Shown one piece after another: positions 9,113 through 17,930 of a DNA stretch of 64,000 nucleotides. This stretch comes from Xanthomonas vesicatoria ATCC 35937 (GTDB lineage Bacteria > Pseudomonadota > Gammaproteobacteria > Xanthomonadales > Xanthomonadaceae). The position numbers and the translations under genes were made by a program. The stretch's first letter is position 1, and the number at the start of each line of letters is the position of its first letter. The DNA is taken from assembly GCF_001908725.1 (NCBI RefSeq), contig NZ_CP018725.1, positions 62,001 through 126,000 on the forward strand, in the 5' to 3' direction. The notes beneath the pieces are model-generated. The model was not told the DNA's origin, made no database searches, and worked only from the letters and a program-made list of their open reading frames with translations.

Positions 9113-9275
9113 GCGCATTGGCCATGTGCTGGTCAACGCCGAAGCCAGCCGCATTTTGTTGGGTGATCCAAGTTTCGACGTGGGCTTGGCGGAGTTGATG
9201 TTCTTGGTGGTCCAGAGGTAAGGCTTGCTGGCTGACGGAAGGAGGCATGGCGAAGAATCCAAGTGGCTGATGCAC
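9039..9275 (-). CDS. Small VbhA-antitoxin-like protein (tentative)
   Basis: The 78-residue protein starts with GTG at 9275; an ATG at 9248 is also possible. The C-terminal half, with ANALNDYLDGRVDLPGLLTELR, resembles the helical repeat of VbhA-type antitoxins, which normally block Fic toxins. No Fic gene is present nearby. It overlaps the end of the first relaxase gene convergently by 74 bases. Resemblance to the family is weak and from memory. Confidence 0.45.
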   Translation of the reverse strand: MHQPLGFFAMPPSVSQQALPLDHQEHQLRQAHVETWITQQNAAGFGVDQHMANALNDYLDGRVDLPGLLTELRRPYLN

Positions 9276-9337
9276 TTGATTCGTAGCACAAAGCGGCTCT
9301 TCGTCAAGCAGCCCCTGGCCGCTCGCAAAACGAGCGG

Positions 9338-9730
9338 TCAGAGCTTCTCGCCCTCATTGATCGCCTGATTCAAGATCTCATACCACTGGTTCATCTCGCG
9401 CTCGCTGCCGAACTTGATCGTCCAAACTGGATGGTCCACATCTCGAACGCTGACTGTGATCGTGCCTTCCCGCCTTGAGTTGTGCCAGTGCTTCTCCCAA
9501 GAGCGAACATCTATCAACGGGTAGATCTTCACTGCCCTGCCGGCACGAATCTTCAACCGCGACCGCTCAATCGAGATCGCCAAAGCTCCTTGTCGCCCAA
9601 AATAGGAGCGATCAAACTCCCGACCAAAAATCTCCCGCTGGTTGCGCAATCGGTCAGCCCGATTGACGGCAAAGGCGACCAGCACCGCTGTGCCCAGGAC
9701 AAGCAAGATGAGAAACGTGCCAACGGTCAT
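9338..9730 (-). CDS. Membrane-anchored hypothetical protein
   Basis: The 130-residue protein has one N-terminal transmembrane helix (about residues 4-23). A soluble domain follows, rich in beta strands and with several Trp residues (SWEKHWHNS, HPVWTIKF, MNQWYEIL); the layout is reminiscent of a PH-like domain. A GAGGAG ribosome site precedes the ATG. It lies downstream of a lipoprotein gene on the same strand. No function is recognized. Confidence 0.65.
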   Translation of the reverse strand: MTVGTFLILLVLGTAVLVAFAVNRADRLRNQREIFGREFDRSYFGRQGALAISIERSRLKIRAGRAVKIYPLIDVRSWEKHWHNSRREGTITVSVRDVDHPVWTIKFGSEREMNQWYEILNQAINEGEKL

Positions 9731-9779
9731 GTGAACTCCTCAGAACAGAATGGGACCATCGTTAATTGCAAACGGATGG

Positions 9780-10091
9780 CTATTGGACGCGACCGGTGAT
9801 CTTCCAAGTGCCGCCCACCTTGGTGAAGGTGTAGACCCCGTCCATTTGATGGCCGAAGTCCCGCTCCATGGCTTCAACCTTGGCGCTGACATCGCACGTG
9901 TAGCTCGGCGCACCTTCCGCCTTTTGGCACTGGTTACTCTCGAAGTCTTCGATGCGCGCCTCTTCATTGCTGTTCGCTTTGACGAACTGCAAAAAAGCGT
10001 GCTCACGCTCAGTCTCAGCGGGGCCGCCGCCAGAGCAGCTGGCCAAACAGACCGACATCAGGCCAACCAGGGCCAAGCAAAGCTTTGACAT
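9780..10091 (-). CDS. Small secreted lipoprotein
   Basis: The 103-residue protein begins MSKLCLALVGLMSVCLASC; LASC is a lipobox, so mature protein would start at the lipidated Cys. GGAG six bases before the ATG at 10091 supports this start over the upstream TTG at 10103. The mature part has two further Cys residues (NQCQKAEGAPSYTCDV) and ends in a small beta-rich domain (GVYTFTKVGGTWKITGR). The role is unknown. It is probably cotranscribed with 9338-9730. Confidence 0.7.
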   Translation of the reverse strand: MSKLCLALVGLMSVCLASCSGGGPAETEREHAFLQFVKANSNEEARIEDFESNQCQKAEGAPSYTCDVSAKVEAMERDFGHQMDGVYTFTKVGGTWKITGRVQ

Positions 10092-10251
10092 GTGTATCTC
10101 CAAGAGGAAGGAAGAGCGCTAGGGATCCACCAAACCGACAGGTTCAGATGCCCTGATTGCCGGCATGCTCAATGACTGCAAGCCTCCGCACACCGGCAGG
10201 AATGACCGGTGTTGGTGCTTGGCAGTCGCAGTTGATTGGCTGTCGGAATCA

Positions 10252-10270
10252 TGTTACTGATAAAGTAACA
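10252..10270. promoter_or_regulatory. Candidate operator: TGTTACT-N5-AGTAACA palindrome
   Basis: Perfect 7-bp arms surround a 5-bp spacer, 39 bases upstream of the XRE-type regulator at 10309. Palindromes of this size are typical binding sites of the HTH_3 dimers they precede. Autoregulation is inferred. Confidence 0.55.
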
Positions 10271-10308
10271 GACAAGGCAAGTCGGAGACCTCATGCTCAA
10301 ACACGTCA

Positions 10309-10671
10309 TTGCATGCTTGTGGTCACATTTTGGATCTGGACGACGCTCGTCTCATCTTTGCCAACCGCCTCCGTCATGCGCGCCAGAAGGCCGAGCTGAC
10401 CCAGGAAGCCTTGGGGGTTGCCGCTGGACTGGCAACTGAAGTGGCCAGGACTCGCATCAATCGCTACGAGAAGGGTGTCAACGAGTGCGACTTGCGCACC
10501 GCCAAGCGCCTGGCCGATGCCCTCGGCATGCCGCTGGCTGCCTTCTTCGCCGAGACCGATGAGGTCGCAGACGCCATCCAAGCGCTCGCCAAGCTCTCCG
10601 TCGAGGAGCAGAGAAAGGTCGTGGCCGAATTGCAGCTCAAAGCCCAGCGCAGCGATCCACCCAGCTCATAA
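10309..10671 (+). CDS. XRE-family transcriptional regulator
   Basis: The 120-residue protein has an HTH_3 domain at about residues 17-72 (RLRHARQKAELTQEALGVAAGL ... INRYEKG ... AKRLADALGMPLAAFF). A short helical C-terminal extension could dimerize. The start is a TTG at 10309; a start a few codons later is also possible. A perfect palindrome lies just upstream. XRE regulators are often paired with ImmA/IrrE proteases. The only ImmA domain here is fused to the relaxase at 20658, some 10 kb away, so a functional link is speculative. Confidence 0.85.
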   Translation: MHACGHILDLDDARLIFANRLRHARQKAELTQEALGVAAGLATEVARTRINRYEKGVNECDLRTAKRLADALGMPLAAFFAETDEVADAIQALAKLSVEEQRKVVAELQLKAQRSDPPSS

Positions 10672-10822
10672 TGCATCGGGCCTCGCTGGTGTCTTGGCAT
10701 CGTCAGACAATTCCTACACGGATGTCAACGCCAGATCAACAAAACGTAAATGTAATTTTAATGGCTGCGCGGGTAGCCTCAACTCACGCAAGTTGTGCAG
10801 TAGATATCGAAGTGTAGGTGCT

Positions 10823-12121
10823 ATGGATAGCGAGTCAGGTCAGACGGATGACGCAGAACAACCGCTCTTTCGCAAGCGAAAGGGGCCGGAGGCGACCTCC
10901 ACACTCGGCGACTTAAAAGATGCGTTTCCCTCGTCTATCCGGATCTGGATCGGCTGTGGCTGTGTGCTTTTCCTCTTGCTGGCCGCGTTTGTTCTAACCG
11001 CGTCCTACTCCAAGCGAGAGCATGTGTCGGGCCAGATCATCTCGACGCATGGGCGAGTGGACATCCGCAGTGGAACGCCTGGGCTCATCCTGTCAACGAC
11101 ATTGAAGCCCAACGCCTTGGTCAAAAAGGGCCAAGTGCTCGCGGAGCTGTCAGCCGACATCACCGATGAAGCGGGCCGCTCTCTGTCCGATGAGACCATC
11201 AGACGTGCGCTCACCCGATCAGAAGAGCTGACCAAGGAGCAATTGCAGGCGCATGATTTTTCCGGCCAGCGCGAGCGGGAACTGACGCGTCAAGTCGAAG
11301 AAACGAGCGGTGCGATGCAGGAAGTCGCTCGCAAGATCTCAATCTTGGAAAAGAAATATGCCAAGAACCAAGAACTGTTGAAGACCATCGAGCCGCTGCT
11401 TGCTGAGAAGTATGTGTCCAAATACACCTACCTCACCTACGAAAATGCCCTCTTGGATGCAGAGACGCAGATCCAGGATGCCCGCGCGCAGCAGTCCACA
11501 CTTCGCAATCAACGTGCCGCATTGCTGGGTGAGATCACCGAGATAAAGACAACGGCCAGCAGGCAAGCAAGCGAAATCGAGCGCGAGAAGTCCACGATCG
11601 AAGATCAAGTGGCCAGAGCCAAGTCCGACCGGCTGCAAACCATCACCTCACCCTTGAGTGGCACAGTCGCAGCGATCTATGCATCCCAAGGTCAGCGTAT
11701 CGGCACCGACTCGATCATTGCATCCATCACCCCAAGCGAGTCGGTGTTCGAAGCTGAAATCCTCATTCCTTCAAGAGCCATCGGACATGTGGCGGTCGGC
11801 ACCGAGGTGCTGCTCAATATCGCCGCATTCCCGAAAGCAAAGTATGGCGCCATCCAGGGGCGCATCGCATCGCTGTCAACGCAAACCAGCCCCCTCGGCG
11901 AGTTGGAGCGCCGCTATGGTCGCCAGTCGCCCACTGAGCCGGTCTATACCGCCAAGGTGGCATTGCCCTCGCAAACCATCGGAGTCGCCCAAGAAGCGAA
12001 GTCCTTCCTTCCGGGGATGGAAGTGGATGCGGAACTGATCTTGGAGGGGCGCAAGATCTGGGAGTGGATGTTTGACCCCTTCCAAACGATGGGATCACGC
12101 TTGACGGGTGAAAAGCGATGA
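10823..12121 (+). CDS. HlyD-family membrane fusion protein of a peptide exporter
   Basis: The 432-residue periplasmic adaptor has a cytoplasmic N-terminus, one transmembrane helix (about residues 38-62) and a biotinyl-lipoyl-like domain (GQIISTHGRVDIRSG...). A long coiled coil spans about residues 110-270, with the second lipoyl half and beta-barrel after it (SPLSGTVAAIYASQGQRI...). Such proteins link an inner-membrane ABC exporter to TolC in type I export of bacteriocins (CvaA/RaxA type). The frame is open upstream, but ATG 10823 gives the normal adaptor N-terminus. It overlaps the ABC gene by four bases (ATGA), so both are made together. Confidence 0.9.
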   Translation: MDSESGQTDDAEQPLFRKRKGPEATSTLGDLKDAFPSSIRIWIGCGCVLFLLLAAFVLTASYSKREHVSGQIISTHGRVDIRSGTPGLILSTTLKPNALVKKGQVLAELSADITDEAGRSLSDETIRRALTRSEELTKEQLQAHDFSGQRERELTRQVEETSGAMQEVARKISILEKKYAKNQELLKTIEPLLAEKYVSKYTYLTYENALLDAETQIQDARAQQSTLRNQRAALLGEITEIKTTASRQASEIEREKSTIEDQVARAKSDRLQTITSPLSGTVAAIYASQGQRIGTDSIIASITPSESVFEAEILIPSRAIGHVAVGTEVLLNIAAFPKAKYGAIQGRIASLSTQTSPLGELERRYGRQSPTEPVYTAKVALPSQTIGVAQEAKSFLPGMEVDAELILEGRKIWEWMFDPFQTMGSRLTGEKR

Positions 12122-14334
12122 AGGATGTCTTGACACCATCAGCCAATGGCAATGCGGAGCCGGATCGCTCTGCCGAACCAGGCCTAGTGTTCTCCTCGAA
12201 GCGCCGTGTGCCGCATATCCGCCAGACGGAGTCCAGTGAGTGTGGCTTGGCCTGCATTGCGATGCTGCTCTCCTACTACGGCCATGAAACGAGCCTCGGG
12301 GAGCTTCGCAACCGCTTTACGGTGTCGACCAGTGGGGCAACGCTTGCTTCGCTGATTGAAATCGCTGATGCCAATGGGCTGACGACGCGTCCGCTTCGCT
12401 TAGAGCTTTACGAACTGCCCAAGCTGTCGCTGCCTTGCATGGTCCACCTGCACCACGGGCACTTTGTTGTGTTGACGGCTGTGCGGGGCGGTCATGTGCA
12501 TATCAGCGATCCCGCAACCGGCGTCAAGAAGATCAAGCTTGATGAGTTCGATGAACTCTTTAGCGGCATTGCGTTGGAAGCGCATCCCGGTCCGGCCTTC
12601 AAGAAGATCAAGAGTGTGCCGTCGGTGTCGCTTCGCGATCTGGCAGGCTCGCTTCGGTCCCTGGTGCCCGCATTCTGGGTTGTGGGCATCTTGGCGCTCT
12701 TCTTGGAAGGCTGTGCGCTGATTGCGCCGCAATATCTGCGACTGACCATGGATCAGGTGCTCAGCGTCAAGGACGATGGCCTGGTCACCACATTGGCGAT
12801 CGGCTTTTCGATCGTGCTCCTGGTCCAACTCGTCTTGACCGTTGCCAGGAAGTGGACATTGTTGTGGATTTCTTCCACCACCGGCTTGCGGTGGAGCAGC
12901 AACTTGTTCCGTCACTTGGTGTCGTTACCTCAGTCGTATTTCGTGAAGCGCCATACCGGGGACATTTCAAGTCGCTTCCAGTCGATCTACTCCATCCAGC
13001 AGTCACTCACGACGAAGATGCTGGAAGCAGTCATTGATGGGGTGATGTCTTTCCTCATGTTGTTGCTTTTGATGAGCTACGACGCGCCGCTTTCCTTCGC
13101 CTTGTTGGCTTTCACCCTTGCCTATGTGGGTTCGCGCTACGCCTACTACGCCAAGCTCAAAGAGGCCAACCTCGACCAGATCAACATCGATGCACGCCGG
13201 CAAAGCTTGCTCTACGAAACGGTCCGAAGCATCCAGCCTATCAAGCTGTTCAACAAGTCAGCGCTCTGGGCGTCGCGCTTCACGAACTACAGCGCGAAAG
13301 CGACCAACGCGACAATCGGGGCCGAGCGGATCCGCATTGGTTTTGATTCTGTCCAGCTTCTCATCCAGGGCCTGTGCCGCATCTTTGTGATCTGGGAGGG
13401 CACGCGGTTGGTGCTCAGTGGGGATATGACGATCGGGGTGCTGACGGTCTTTCTGATCTATGCGACCCAGTTCAGCCAGCGCAGCATCAACTTGGCTGAC
13501 TACTTGATGCAGCTCCGGCTGCTTCGCTTGCACACGGAGCGCATTTCAGACATCACCCACAGCGAGCCTGAGTCGTTTTTGCATGGCAACGGTGCGCTGG
13601 AGGATGCCGCTCCCGCCATTGCCATTGTCAACGGCTACTTCCGCTACTCGTCCACGGACAAGTGGATCATGAGCGCCTTGCAGCTCAGGGCCCCGGCAGG
13701 CCAGGCGATTGCGATTGTGGGGAACTCAGGCGTGGGCAAGACCACACTCATCCGCGTTCTGGCGGGGCTTGAAGACCTTCAAGTCGGAGACTTCCTGGTC
13801 AATGGAGAGGATCTGCGCAAGGTCGGTAAGTCGAGCTACCGGAGCAAGGTCAGCATCGTGATGCAGGGTGACAATCTGTTGTCCGGAACATTGGCGGAAA
13901 ACATCTCCATGTTCGATGAGCATATTGACCAAGAACGTCTCGTGCAGGCTGCGCAATTGGCATGCATCCATGACGATATTCAGCGCATGCCAATGGGCTT
14001 CAACACCAGAGTCGGTGACTTGGGAAACACGCTGTCAGGTGGTCAAAAACAACGGATCTTCCTCGCTAGGGCTTTCTACAGGCGCACCAAGTTGTTGTTG
14101 ATGGATGAGCCAACGACTGGCGTTGATGAGCAGATGGGCATACAGCTGATGAAGAACATCAGGAGCATTGGCGCGACCACAGTCGTCGTGACGCACGACA
14201 AGAAAATATCTCGGATGTGCGATATGCAGTATCTCTTCGTAAGCGGAAACTTGAGGCCTTTGATCAAGGAGCAGCCTAGATCATTTGAAGAAGACGATGA
14301 TGTGAATGCCGCCGAAAAGTCTAGCCAAGAATGA
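12118..14334 (+). CDS. Peptidase-containing ABC exporter (C39 peptidase, CvaB/RaxB type)
   Basis: The 738-residue protein has three parts. The N-terminal C39 peptidase (about 25-160) shows catalytic Cys42 in SSECGLAC, His115 in HHGHFVVL and Asp131 in SDPATG. A membrane domain with about six helices follows (about 180-450). The C-terminal ABC domain has Walker A GNSGVGKTT, signature LSGGQKQR, Walker B LLLMDEPT and the H-loop VVTHD. Exporters of this class cut the leader after GG or GA and pump the cargo through HlyD/TolC. The nearest likely cargo is the leader-bearing protein at 14440. The outer-membrane TolC partner is not encoded here. Confidence 0.95.
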   Translation: MKDVLTPSANGNAEPDRSAEPGLVFSSKRRVPHIRQTESSECGLACIAMLLSYYGHETSLGELRNRFTVSTSGATLASLIEIADANGLTTRPLRLELYELPKLSLPCMVHLHHGHFVVLTAVRGGHVHISDPATGVKKIKLDEFDELFSGIALEAHPGPAFKKIKSVPSVSLRDLAGSLRSLVPAFWVVGILALFLEGCALIAPQYLRLTMDQVLSVKDDGLVTTLAIGFSIVLLVQLVLTVARKWTLLWISSTTGLRWSSNLFRHLVSLPQSYFVKRHTGDISSRFQSIYSIQQSLTTKMLEAVIDGVMSFLMLLLLMSYDAPLSFALLAFTLAYVGSRYAYYAKLKEANLDQINIDARRQSLLYETVRSIQPIKLFNKSALWASRFTNYSAKATNATIGAERIRIGFDSVQLLIQGLCRIFVIWEGTRLVLSGDMTIGVLTVFLIYATQFSQRSINLADYLMQLRLLRLHTERISDITHSEPESFLHGNGALEDAAPAIAIVNGYFRYSSTDKWIMSALQLRAPAGQAIAIVGNSGVGKTTLIRVLAGLEDLQVGDFLVNGEDLRKVGKSSYRSKVSIVMQGDNLLSGTLAENISMFDEHIDQERLVQAAQLACIHDDIQRMPMGFNTRVGDLGNTLSGGQKQRIFLARAFYRRTKLLLMDEPTTGVDEQMGIQLMKNIRSIGATTVVVTHDKKISRMCDMQYLFVSGNLRPLIKEQPRSFEEDDDVNAAEKSSQE

Positions 14335-14371
14335 TAAGTCGAAACCTCAATAAATATTTTTTGGAGAGGAA

Positions 14372-14440
14372 ATGCAAGGGCTGTATTCAATGAAAAAAAT
14401 AATCGTATCTAAAGTCAACGCACATGATGGAGCGCCGTAA
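14372..14440 (+). CDS. Candidate 22-codon upstream reading frame coupled to the cargo gene
   Basis: An ATG at 14372 preceded by GGAGAGGA encodes MQGLYSMKKIIVSKVNAHDG plus two residues. It ends in TAATG, whose ATG is the start of the metallopeptidase cargo gene. The arrangement suggests translational coupling or a leader-peptide control. The Shine-Dalgarno here is stronger than the one before 14440. No conservation evidence is available, so it may be chance. Confidence 0.35.
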   Translation: MQGLYSMKKIIVSKVNAHDGAP

Positions 14441-15186
14441 TGAGAGAATTGACAAACGAAGAGCTATTCCTAGTAGCAGGCGCTGCAGCCGCTGCAGACG
14501 TCGATCCAAGTGAGCCGCCCACTGAGATTCCACCAATTGTGGTGAACCCGCCTACGAGTCCACCTCCGAGTCCGCCCCCGACTATTCCCCCTTCGCCGCC
14601 AGTTGAGCAGCCGGGGCCGATAACCCCTCCGGGCGGGGGTGGTGGTGCACCCACGCCTCCGCCGCCTCTGGTCAGTGGGCTGGGTGCGGGTGCGGACGCG
14701 TATCTGAATAAAAGCGACGAAGTGAAGAGCTTGCTTTCAAAATATATTGCGGGCGGCGCGGACGTCGAATTTAAAGATCTTGGAACAGTAAAGGGCGAAG
14801 TTGAGGCAGGTAATATCTATCTAGATGATGACCTCAAAGGAACCTCACTTCAAGCTGCAACTGTGCTGACTCATGAGCTTTATCATGTCTATAACTCTGT
14901 CAACTATGGAACGACAACGCCGACTCAAGAACAATATGTCAACGCATGGCTTAATAATGAGGCTGGCTCAGTCATGTTCGAGATGAACTTTGTTAAACAG
15001 GTCGAAGCAACCAGTATTACCCAGTATCCAGCTGATCTGACCAGCATCTATAACCAAATTGGCACCACGCTAACAACGGAGCAGGCGACCGCTAAGATAG
15101 CTGAGTGGTATGGTAATCAGGACCATGGTGGTGGGCAAACTGTGAAGCAATATTACGAATCTGTTTATAATTCGAATAAAAAATAG
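14440..15186 (+). CDS. Exported HExxH metallopeptidase with a microcin-type leader
   Basis: The 248-residue protein has three parts. The first 15 residues, MRELTNEELFLVAGA, match the MRE(I/L)...GA leaders of class IIb microcins and are the expected substrate of the C39 exporter just upstream, with cleavage after residue 15. A Pro-rich linker follows (about 25-80). The C-terminal domain carries HELYH (His145, Glu146, His149) and, 25 residues later, NNEAGSVMFE with Glu174 as probable third zinc ligand, a gluzincin layout. A large enzyme domain replacing the usual small pore-forming peptide is unusual. It is inferred to be a secreted antibacterial or host-directed protease. The two genes downstream may confer immunity. 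Confidence 0.85.
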   Translation: MRELTNEELFLVAGAAAAADVDPSEPPTEIPPIVVNPPTSPPPSPPPTIPPSPPVEQPGPITPPGGGGGAPTPPPPLVSGLGAGADAYLNKSDEVKSLLSKYIAGGADVEFKDLGTVKGEVEAGNIYLDDDLKGTSLQAATVLTHELYHVYNSVNYGTTTPTQEQYVNAWLNNEAGSVMFEMNFVKQVEATSITQYPADLTSIYNQIGTTLTTEQATAKIAEWYGNQDHGGGQTVKQYYESVYNSNKK

Positions 15187-15194
15187 GTGAAATA

Positions 15195-15785
15195 ATGAGA
15201 TTGTATCGTAGCGGTCCTATTCCATGGGCAATTTTAACTGTTGTGTTTTTAGTGCCGGCATTAGCATTTGGAGGTGCTCTTGGCTCCGAAAACAAAATCG
15301 GCGATTTAATATCGTTATTCAGCTCTGGCGTTGATGTCGAGCAGCCTCAAGTTGAGAGGCTGCTTGGAACTGACATGGCTAAGGTCGAGATCACAAGGGA
15401 TGAAGCCCTTCGTCGCCACTACCGGGTCTCATTAGATGACCCGAAATCTCAAGTGACTGCATTCAGCTTCGGGGTTCATCGTAGTGACGCAGGTTCTCAG
15501 GTATGGAAAATAGCTGCGTTGTCAGCTATTTATGCTGAAAAAAAAGTCCCGGGCTGTGAAAAATACGACGATATTGTGAAGAAATATGGCTTTATTGAAG
15601 GCATTCGTGAACCCCGATCAGTGATAAAGGGTGCAGCTTGGACGCAACCGGCGACACTCACAAAAGGGTCGTATAAAATTTATGTGTCGACCACGGACGT
15701 CACCTCGCCTTGTGTTTCAGGATTTAGTGTTTCTACAAAGCGGGCTGATAATTCGTCTGCTTCTACCAGAAATACGGGAGGTTAA
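15195..15785 (+). CDS. Secreted/periplasmic hypothetical protein, candidate immunity factor
   Basis: The 196-residue protein has an N-terminal hydrophobic signal or anchor segment (PWAILTVVFLVPALAFGGALG). Two Cys residues (KVPGCEKY and TSPCVSGF) could form a disulfide in the periplasm. It starts nine bases after the metallopeptidase stop, with AGGTGA as ribosome site. Position right after an exported toxin candidate suggests an immunity or accessory role. No family is recognized. Confidence 0.6.
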   Translation: MRLYRSGPIPWAILTVVFLVPALAFGGALGSENKIGDLISLFSSGVDVEQPQVERLLGTDMAKVEITRDEALRRHYRVSLDDPKSQVTAFSFGVHRSDAGSQVWKIAALSAIYAEKKVPGCEKYDDIVKKYGFIEGIREPRSVIKGAAWTQPATLTKGSYKIYVSTTDVTSPCVSGFSVSTKRADNSSASTRNTGG

Positions 15786-15922
15786 TATTCATCTTGCATC
15801 GGTCAATCATGTCAGGGCTGATCGATGCAACCTGATGCATTAAGTCTGATAGTTGAGTTTTTTAATAAATAAAAATGGTGGCAACTTTTGTCGGTGGTTT
15901 GGGTTGCTGTGATGGGTATCTG

Positions 15923-16441
15923 ATGAACAGAGGGCTGGCTTTTGTAAGTGTAATGGTTCTGGTGATGGGGGCGGTCGTACACGCTGAGAATAAAGATCCC
16001 GAACTAAGTTTGGATGAGGTAATTGGTAAAATCTATGACCCTAATAAGCCAGTAAATTATGAGACTTTCCGCGAAATTGGACTCCGTGATTTCCATCAGG
16101 TGAGTTCAAGTCGAGCTTTGAATATTGCTTTTCGCTCAAATGCGTTCAAGACGCGGGATCAGTATGCGATCTCTTTTATTGAGTTCAGGGTCCCCCCTGA
16201 GCTCGATAAAGGAGTGAGTTTTATGTATATGGAGCTCGCTCCCGGTCGTTGTTACGAAGTATCTAAGATCAAGCAAAAGTTTGCGCTCACTTCATATGTC
16301 CTACCACCCAATCCCCATGCGCCACTCGCCGATGCCAGCAAGGAGGTTTTCTACAAAACCGATCTTGGTGAAACGTCTGTGTATGTGAAAGCGAGTTGGA
16401 ACGGTGAGTGCTTGCTTGGGCTCACGAGAAGTCGAAACTGA
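15923..16441 (+). CDS. Secreted hypothetical protein, second candidate immunity factor
   Basis: The 172-residue protein starts at ATG 15923 and begins with a clean signal peptide, MNRGLAFVSVMVLVMG...VHA, cut before ENKD. An in-frame start at 15875 would bury the signal and is less likely. Two Cys residues (PGRCYEV and NGECLLG) sit in positions loosely like those of the previous protein, so the two may be distant relatives. It is the last gene of the rightward export operon and is followed by a strong hairpin. The function is unknown. Confidence 0.6.
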   Translation: MNRGLAFVSVMVLVMGAVVHAENKDPELSLDEVIGKIYDPNKPVNYETFREIGLRDFHQVSSSRALNIAFRSNAFKTRDQYAISFIEFRVPPELDKGVSFMYMELAPGRCYEVSKIKQKFALTSYVLPPNPHAPLADASKEVFYKTDLGETSVYVKASWNGECLLGLTRSRN

Positions 16442-16454
16442 GAGGTTTGATGGT

Positions 16455-16488
16455 GCTAGCCAATTAGGTATCTATCTAATTGGCTAGC
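16455..16488. terminator. Strong hairpin between convergent operons
   Basis: A perfect 13-bp stem (GCTAGCCAATTAG and its complement) with an 8-base loop lies between the end of the export operon (16441) and the end of the opposed AmpG-like operon (16591). There is no T-run, but the location fits a bidirectional terminator. Confidence 0.65.
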
Positions 16489-16590
16489 GCTGAGATGAGC
16501 GACCAACAGGTTTGGCGTGAAACGATGAGTTCAAGCACTACATAGTCATAAGCAGCCGCTGTGGCATGGGAGGCGATAGCGTGATGGCAC

Positions 16591-17868
16591 TTACGGCTCT
16601 GGTCGTTCCTTCAAGTTATTCCGAATGATGAGCAAGTAGACGAGGAGGGCAGGCACGCACGTCAGGCAGATGACAATGAAAAACTTGCCATAGCCCTGGC
16701 TTTGTCCATAGCGCGTGGTGAGATAAGCCACTGCAAGGCCTGAAAAGCCGGCAAGCACCCGCCCGAAGATCGAGTAGAAGCTTGTTAGCCAAGCGTAGTG
16801 CTCTCCTGCGCGCCCAAGCGTGACCAGCTTTGACATGTAAGCAACCAGGGCTATGCCGGTATAGCTACTAGCAAGGTTTTGAAGAATAACGCTAGCCCAA
16901 AGCAGTTCAGCAGACTGCTCGTTCGACGAGAGCGATGCAAGAACGAGGAGGGCAAGGGCTTGGAGAGCTGCGCCAACAAGGATGGTCGTGCCCAGAGACA
17001 TGCGCTTCAAGCTAGTGCCTGCAGCCAAAATTCCGAGGAAGGCCGCAGGGATCCCAAGCCAAATATGCAGGGATCCGACCACGCTCTTTCCAATGCCAAG
17101 GGCATAGAAGAACGGATTGATCATGGGACCCAAAAGAATGTCCGGTAGGCGATAGCAGCCGATGAAGACGACCACCGCAATCCACCCTTGGACAGTGGAG
17201 GGTCGAAGCGACACCAACGGAGCCCCCTGCTTCTCCGCACTCGTGGCATCTGGGGTGCGGGTGCTATCGGGATGAGATTGCAGAAGGAGCGTTCCGCAGA
17301 TGGGCACCAACATCAGGGGCAGCAGAAGGGAGTAAGCAACTTGCCAGGACAGCCGCGCTGCGAGCAAGAACACCAGACCGTCGCTCAGCAGAAGAGCAAT
17401 GCGGTAGCCAAACTGATAGGCAGTGAGGAGCTTGGCTGGCTGCTGGTGCACTGACTCCTGTTCGATGCGAAACGCATCGACTGAGGCATCCAGGGTCGCA
17501 CCGGCAAAGGCGGCTGCGATGGAGCTCAATGCAATGAGCGGCAGACTACCGGTGACGACGCTAAGGACAAGGCCCAGGAGGGATAGAGCGACCATGACCG
17601 AAGACAAGACAATCCAGCCCTGACGGTGCGCCATGGTGCTTCCAACGACCGGGGCACGGCGTTGGTCGAGATGGCGAGCCCATAGGAATTTGAGGGAGTA
17701 GGGAAGCGCGGTCCAAGCCAAGGCACCGATGACTGCGATCGAAAGCGACTTTTCGCTGAGCCAATAGCCTAAGGTGCTGCCGATCAGCGGATAAGGCAAA
17801 CCAGAACCGAAGCCCAGGAACAAAAATCCAGTCCAGGCCTTGGTCGGCCTTGATGTCACTTCATGCAT
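16591..17868 (-). CDS. AmpG-like major facilitator superfamily transporter
   Basis: The 425-residue protein has about 12 transmembrane helices. The N-terminus matches AmpG-type permeases (GFGSGLPYPLIGSTLGYWLSEKSLS ... PYSLKFLWARHLD; later FAGATLDASVDAFRIE). AmpG imports anhydromuropeptides in other bacteria. Here it is the last gene of an operon with a SelO-like protein and a HlyC-like acyltransferase, so it more likely moves a substrate or product of that pathway. The start is ATG 17868; an in-frame TTG lies at 17877. The gene before it ends 62 bases upstream. Confidence 0.8.
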   Translation of the reverse strand: MHEVTSRPTKAWTGFLFLGFGSGLPYPLIGSTLGYWLSEKSLSIAVIGALAWTALPYSLKFLWARHLDQRRAPVVGSTMAHRQGWIVLSSVMVALSLLGLVLSVVTGSLPLIALSSIAAAFAGATLDASVDAFRIEQESVHQQPAKLLTAYQFGYRIALLLSDGLVFLLAARLSWQVAYSLLLPLMLVPICGTLLLQSHPDSTRTPDATSAEKQGAPLVSLRPSTVQGWIAVVVFIGCYRLPDILLGPMINPFFYALGIGKSVVGSLHIWLGIPAAFLGILAAGTSLKRMSLGTTILVGAALQALALLVLASLSSNEQSAELLWASVILQNLASSYTGIALVAYMSKLVTLGRAGEHYAWLTSFYSIFGRVLAGFSGLAVAYLTTRYGQSQGYGKFFIVICLTCVPALLVYLLIIRNNLKERPEP

Positions 17869-17930
17869 GGGCTGCAACTGCCTTGTCGCTTAGGTTCGTC
17901 CATTCGTATCAAGGAAGCAACGTGTCTTCC

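Noticed and set aside
10418..10822. Upstream extension of the HlyD-family frame
   Set aside because: It overlaps the XRE gene and gives a basic low-complexity sequence; ATG 10823 yields the usual adaptor N-terminus.
14440..15186. Classical siderophore microcin
   Set aside because: The leader matches, but the C-terminus lacks the Ser-rich tail of siderophore microcins and carries a zinc peptidase domain; no glycosyltransferase or esterase of that pathway is present.
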